Of a DNA stretch of 64,000 nucleotides, positions 59,274 to 64,000 are shown piece after piece. A model generated the notes under the pieces. The model had not been told where the DNA came from. It ran no database searches and was given only the letters and a program-made list of their open reading frames with translations. Origin of the DNA: Amblyornis subalaris (lineage: Eukaryota; Chordata; Aves; Passeriformes; Ptilonorhynchidae); NCBI GenBank assembly GCA_018881555.1, contig JACAXG010000105.1:124001-188000 (forward strand), given 5' to 3'. How positions within the stretch are numbered: the stretch's first letter is position 1; the number at the start of each line of letters is the position of its first letter. Both the position numbers and the translations under genes were made by a program.

Positions 59274-59517
59274 CTTCCGGCGTCCCGGCGAGGCTTCAGT
59301 GTCCCTCAACTCAAAGCTCCGACTAAGGTCCTCCGGTTCTGGACCTTCTCCTACTTCTTTCTTCTCTTCTGGGTGTACTGGAGAAGCGGTCCCCCTCTCG
59401 NAGCACCACACTCTAAAACGAGGTGTGCTTCTACGAGAGTTCCGTGGTCCCGTGGGGCACGAACACTTGCCACTCTCACTGGCAAGGACGCCTGAAGGAA
59501 TCCTCCCGGTGGAAGAT

Positions 59518-59535
59518 TCCTCACACGGGGCACCA
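59518..59535 (-). other. Primer-binding site for elongator tRNA-Met
   Basis: Minus strand TGGTGCCCCGTGTGAGGA starts two bases after the 5' LTR. It is complementary at all 18 positions to the 3' end of vertebrate elongator tRNA-Met as I know it. It does not match the Trp, Pro or Lys primer sites common in exogenous retroviruses. Confidence 0.85.
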
Positions 59536-59537
59536 CC

Positions 59538-60101
59538 TGCGGCGCTGCCTCAGACCTGGTGAGCTTGTTGTTAATCGCCTCGCTGAAGAGTGCTCAGCGC
59601 CGCCTAGCACAGCGCCCTTGACAGGGAGCGGCAGCTCCACTTGAGGTACGCGTGAGGCTTCGATATGCTGGCCTCTTAGCCCTCTAACCAGTCTGCTGAC
59701 TATCTTGAGTACGCCCCGGAGGTAAAGAATAGGGAGAGGCTCTTTCCGTGGAGTCCAGAGAGTTTATTCCCTAGGGGGTCCAGAGGGAAAGAACCCCGAG
59801 CACGGCTGTGCACGGGTTTTTGTATGAGGAATAAAGGGGGCGGGGAAAGGGAGTACAACCAATGGGATAAGGGCAAGGGGGTGGTGACACAAAGTACAGA
59901 GCAAATAGGGAATAAGGGAAGGCGGGATTACAAACAGGGGACCAACCATCAACCGAACAGCTTGGAACTTTCTAGAACCGGGGGATGTGCCTTCAAACCT
60001 CGTCCCCGCCCTGGGATCCTCCTTCTTCCACCCATTGGAGGGCGAGGACTTGATGGACATTATCTGGCCACAGCCCACGAGGGGGCTGTGTCAACCCAAC
60101 A
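59538..60101 (-). repeat. 5' LTR of class II provirus
   Basis: Right copy in plus coordinates and, on the minus strand, the promoter copy. A TATA-like CATACAAAAA lies at about 59817-59826, AATAAA at 59763-59768, and an inverted CCAAT box near 59860. No ambiguous bases. One readable difference from the 3' LTR. Confidence 0.95.
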
Positions 60102-60107
60102 ACCAAA

Positions 60108-63100
60108 CGTCAGTATTAAACCAAAACCAAGCTATAAAGCTTTCATACTTCAGTTAGATTCCAAGACAGACTCAGTGCAGGGATCTGTGAATGGAATTCC
60201 TTGGTTTTTCCTATATACTGAATTAAGCAAATAACTCTTTGCTTCCAAAGAAATAGAACCTTAACAGCAACAATTCATTTTTCACTAATTTTTTTTTTTA
60301 AAAAAAATGATTTCTTTTATTTTTTTACAACCTAATTAAAAAAAATATTTATCTTCTAAGCAGAAATGATAACTTTAGAGCATGAGGTGAAGTTTTCACA
60401 TTCTGGAAGAACCAAACAGCAGCAAAACCAATATCTGATAACCTTTCATTAATGACTACGAAAGCTGAGATCTGACAATGATACTGAGGCATATACCTAA
60501 AATTGAGGATGTACATGAATGCCTTTCTAAGGAGGCACTTTCCTAAATTTTGCCTTTATGTTGTGGTGGCAGTTCCCTAGCTCACTTGGGATGCCTTTCA
60601 AGCTAAGTGAATCTTTAATCAAAACAAAACCAAGAAGGTAATAGTCTGACAGCTTTCTATGGCAAATAAATCAACAGTCTTGGAGTGAGGACATAAGACT
60701 GGGTATTTTCAAGATTTCCTTTGAAGGAGACTTTGGTTCTAGAACCATCTCATCTCAGCCAAGAAAAAGACAACTTTCCTCAACCAGGGTGCTTTCTATA
60801 AGAGCACAGGATCTGACAAATTGATTCAGTAAAAGTCTTTGCTTCAGTCTCTGAGCTCTTGAAGGTTCAAATTTGTCCATTTTCACAAATGCAAGAGAGG
60901 AGAAGCCTCCTGGGGAGACGGGCGGCTGTGGCTGGGCAGTTGGGTGAGTGCTCCCGGGCACTGACAGCACAGGCAAAAGCTGTGTACTGGTACACCTGCA
61001 AATGCTTGGCATGTGTCCTGTTCACACACTGTTTGCTGGAGTCCAGGAATTTACCTCTAGCTTATCTGGAAAATAGAAAACCTGAACGGTGAAATTCCAC
61101 CTCTTTCTGCGTAAGCATAAAAAAAAAAGGTATCAAATAAAAAAAGATTATTACTTCCTTTAAAATAATTATTTGCGATTAGATCATGGTATCACGTCTG
61201 CAATTTAAGGATTTTATTGTGAATCAGATCTAATATTCAAAAGCTTGCCATGTCAAGCTACTAAAAAATGGGTTTTCTAATCAATCGGAACTTCTGAATT
61301 GTTCTACAGTCCGGCACTTCACGATCCAAACTGTAAGTTCCTATAAGGCATCTTAGCAGCGAATGTCAGTAAAAATTAAAACAAAAGAACAGGCATTTCA
61401 TCAGTGATTTATTCTGTTGAGACAGTTTTCATGGGTGGCACAACTCTTCGTACATTTGAATCGATCATGGTAATGCATCTGTGCACTGACGATACAAATG
61501 AGATAAAAAGGAGCATTTAGTCATCAGATGATAACGTCTCTATTTAAAATTCTATCATAAGTTAAATGGGACAATAACTGTCAGGATTTAGTATTTAAGA
61601 GGACTAAATCTGAAGCTGCCATTATGTGTTAAAAATACCCTGCCATTGACATTTTCACTATACATGTCAAGTAAATCCACAGTTAGTGTTAGCTTTGAGG
61701 AATTATGTGACATGCCAATGGGCCATAGAATCAGGAAACACACCAAAAAAGAAATTAATAAGCTATGTAATGTGAATATACAATTAAATAAAATTTAAAA
61801 CATTATGATTGGAAATACAACAAAATGTATGCTATGGAGATCAGTACAAAGCTTTCTGCTAAGTTCTAATTCTACCACATTCTGTAGACCATATTCTCAT
61901 CTCTGACTACCACCAAGTAGTCACACATTCTTTGGACAGCACATAGAAATCTCTGAGTTTGGAGATTATTTGTTGCCCCAGGAAACACATGAATATAATC
62001 TGTGAAAAATATGTTCTGAACAAATACTTGAATGTCATATGAGTAGTTCTTGGGTTTTAAGGGCATAATACAATTTTATAATTTTTAAATTATTAACTCA
62101 ATTATTAATTTAGTGATTCTGTGATGCAGAATATTGAGTGTCATATGAGACATGACATTATTTATTTTCAGTAGCAGGACATACAGACACATAACATTTA
62201 CATTGTGATTCATTGAGGTTTTTAATCCAGATACTGCAAGAACTGGATTAGCTCTGTGCTAAAATGTGGGTGTTCATTTCTTCTTTTTTCTACAGTCATT
62301 AGTGCTGATTGGTATCCATGCAGCTGGACAGCAAGCAAGATCAGGAACAGATCTCAGTTAAAACTAACCCAGCAAAAAATAAGGTGGTGGTGGTGGAAAG
62401 GTTAATTTGACTCAATCCAGCTGTTGCATGGCTTCGTGTTTTTGCTGGCTTAAGGGAGAGGGAGCAAAGGACTGCTGAGGAATGGTGAGGATAAGGTTAG
62501 AGACTATACAAGTTATGCAAGCTTGAAGTGTTCACAGAGCCATACATAGTGTTCACTTTGATAACGTGTTGTGACTCTATCACTGCTATGCAGTTTCAGA
62601 ACAAAAAATTATTTTTTAAAACTCCAGACTTTAACTAGAAAATTGCTAGAAAGAAATAAAGCATAGAATGATTCACCCTGTGACAATGAAGTTTTGTCTG
62701 CTATGGTGTGCATATTTTTTTATCCAGCTCTTTTAGCTTCCATTAGCTAACTACATCCTCCTCTCCTTAGAAGAAATTGTTGTGTGCAAATCATTTCAGT
62801 AAAAAAGGCAATCATAAGTAAAAGAAAATTTATTTTTCTAATGCAAAGTACTACTGGTTTATTATAAGAGCTACAGAGTTTAGCTCATTATGTATAATAT
62901 AATCCTTAGAAATAAAATAGTGGCATTAATTTTGAGATAGGCTGTTCACATATCATTTAAAACATAAATGATTGGGTAATACTGAAAGATGAATCAAGGA
63001 TGAAATACTGCTCCTACTATTTAAGGCTCTATTCATGCTGCAGGGGGATACTAGGTGTCGCCCTGAGTTTTGCAGTTCTTCGATGTTTTTTCATTTCTGT

Positions 63101-64000
63101 AACAGAGTTCTCACGCACTTTCTGTAAACATAGCCATGTTTTGCTAACCGTCCTTTATTGTTTGCATTCCATTCTCCTAGGCAGAGACGTTTGATAGATT
63201 TTTCCTTTGACCAGTGTGATTGAGGGGTGGTAGCCTCACCCTCCAATCCATGGTGGTTTCTAACAACATATAAGTAAACAAGCTCGGGGTCATCTGGCCC
63301 CCTTCTTGCTTCTTGTCTTGACAGAGCTGAGTCTGCATAGCTCTTTCGTGTCCAAGTGCGACAACTAGGCATTCTTTTTCTACACTGAAATATAAGTGTA
63401 TTTTTAAAAGCAGAAAAAGAAAAAACACGGATGTGGGAGAGACCTCTTTAATCCTAATCCAAATGCCTTGTTACAGGAGACAGCATCATCATATAATCCT
63501 ATCTGAAATGGTGTCAGATTCCTGTATCAACTTCCTGCTTTTCTGCTTGAAAGTCTTTACCAAAATCTCACTCCTTTAATATTCTAAAATCTCCAAATTT
63601 TTCAATCAACTTACCTGACTAGAGAATCCACATTTCTTTGCCAAAGTTTGGTTTACTTAAGATATTGGAAATCTGATTTTATCCATTTTGCCTCCTCCAA
63701 GACATATTCTTAACAAAAAAAGGTGAGACAACCATTATAACATCAATAGCTAATTCTGATTTTCCAAAACCAGGCTTTGCTTGGCAAAATGACTAAAGGT
63801 TCCCTTCCTTTCACATAGTGTGGTAGGATATTTAGGGAGTTCAGGGAGAAAAGCAGGGGTGTGTTTTTTGTGTTCCCCAGCAAAAAATACCTGCAGTTGA
63901 CTCTGACAGTAGATCTGCTTCTTTCTATGCGGTTTGTCTTTTGGGTTCAAGTGGCAGATGTGATGCTGACATAAAGATATTATGCACCTTAGAATTGTAC
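60108..64000. other. Non-coding DNA, no gene seen
   Basis: AT-rich, with A/T homopolymer-like runs at about 60290-60345. A few short open frames have no recognisable motif. No repeat family was identified. Confidence 0.5.

Larger units (their letters stand above)
51978..60101 (-). mobile_element. Young class II provirus, beta-like gag-pol with alpha-like env
   Basis: An 8124-bp provirus on the minus strand, with 564-bp LTRs at 59538-60101 (5') and 51978-52541 (3'). The perfect 6-bp duplication accaaa lies at 51972-51977 and 60102-60107. The LTRs differ at one readable base (52005 against 59565). Order on the minus strand: LTR, primer site, splice donor, gag, pro, pol, splice acceptor, env, polypurine tract, LTR. 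Gag, pro and pol occupy three frames joined by two -1 slip sites, the betaretrovirus plan. The env TM follows the alpharetrovirus plan. No frame carries a stop, but many ambiguous bases lie between 52271 and 54650 and a few in gag, so function cannot be judged. They may reflect several near-identical copies in the genome. Confidence 0.95.

Noticed and set aside
59518..59540. Possible tRNA-Met gene
   Set aside because: Only the 3' acceptor end is present, directly beside an LTR; it is a primer site.
1..64000. CRISPR arrays, bacterial operons, rRNA or tRNA genes
   Set aside because: No spaced identical repeats, no operon-like coding density and no recognisable RNA gene; sequence is vertebrate.

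Overview
The window looks like vertebrate, almost certainly avian, nuclear DNA. It carries several CR1 LINE 3' ends finishing in the bird-type ATTCTRTG tail, an ERV-L (class III) provirus, a class II provirus with an alpharetrovirus-type envelope, and many solo LTRs. I could not support any host protein-coding exon. The DNA between the mobile elements is AT-rich, stop-rich and looks intronic or intergenic.

Layout. 1-2249: non-coding. 2255-3516: long solo LTR, minus. 3522-7049: non-coding with microsatellites and a possible LTR relic near 5330-5850. 7055-7659: solo LTR, minus. 8622-9376: internally deleted CR1. 9377-16265: non-coding, with a (TA)n run and scattered CTAACCCTA-like words. 16266-18665: a nested block in which a 1.4 kb solo LTR (16821-18232) sits in a (GT)n tract within older repeat-like DNA. 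18666-26315: featureless. 26316-27040: CR1, minus. 29513-30053: solo LTR. 30478-36961: ERV-L provirus, plus strand. 38085-41185: two CR1 copies head to tail, the second split by a solo LTR (40536-41128). 42300-43306: CR1. 45243-46092 and 46493-47318: two related LTRs. 47650-48230: LTR, minus. 48231-51971: non-coding. 51978-60101: class II provirus, minus strand. 60108-64000: non-coding.

The ERV-L provirus has two LTRs (about 4-5% different by eye), a perfect 5-bp target duplication (aaaac), a tRNA-Lys-like primer site, an open gag with an unusual hydrophobic N-terminus, and a pro-pol frame broken by in-frame stops. It has no env.

The class II provirus is much younger. Its two 564-bp LTRs differ at one readable base and are flanked by a perfect 6-bp duplication (accaaa). 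It has an 18/18 primer site for elongator tRNA-Met, and gag, pro and pol lie in three frames linked by two -1 frameshift sites. It also has an open env whose TM subunit follows the alpharetrovirus plan. No stop codon interrupts any frame, but many ambiguous bases lie in its 3' half, so intactness is not proven.

ERV-derived DNA makes up about one third of the window. That is high for a bird and would fit a W chromosome or another low-recombination region; this is inference.
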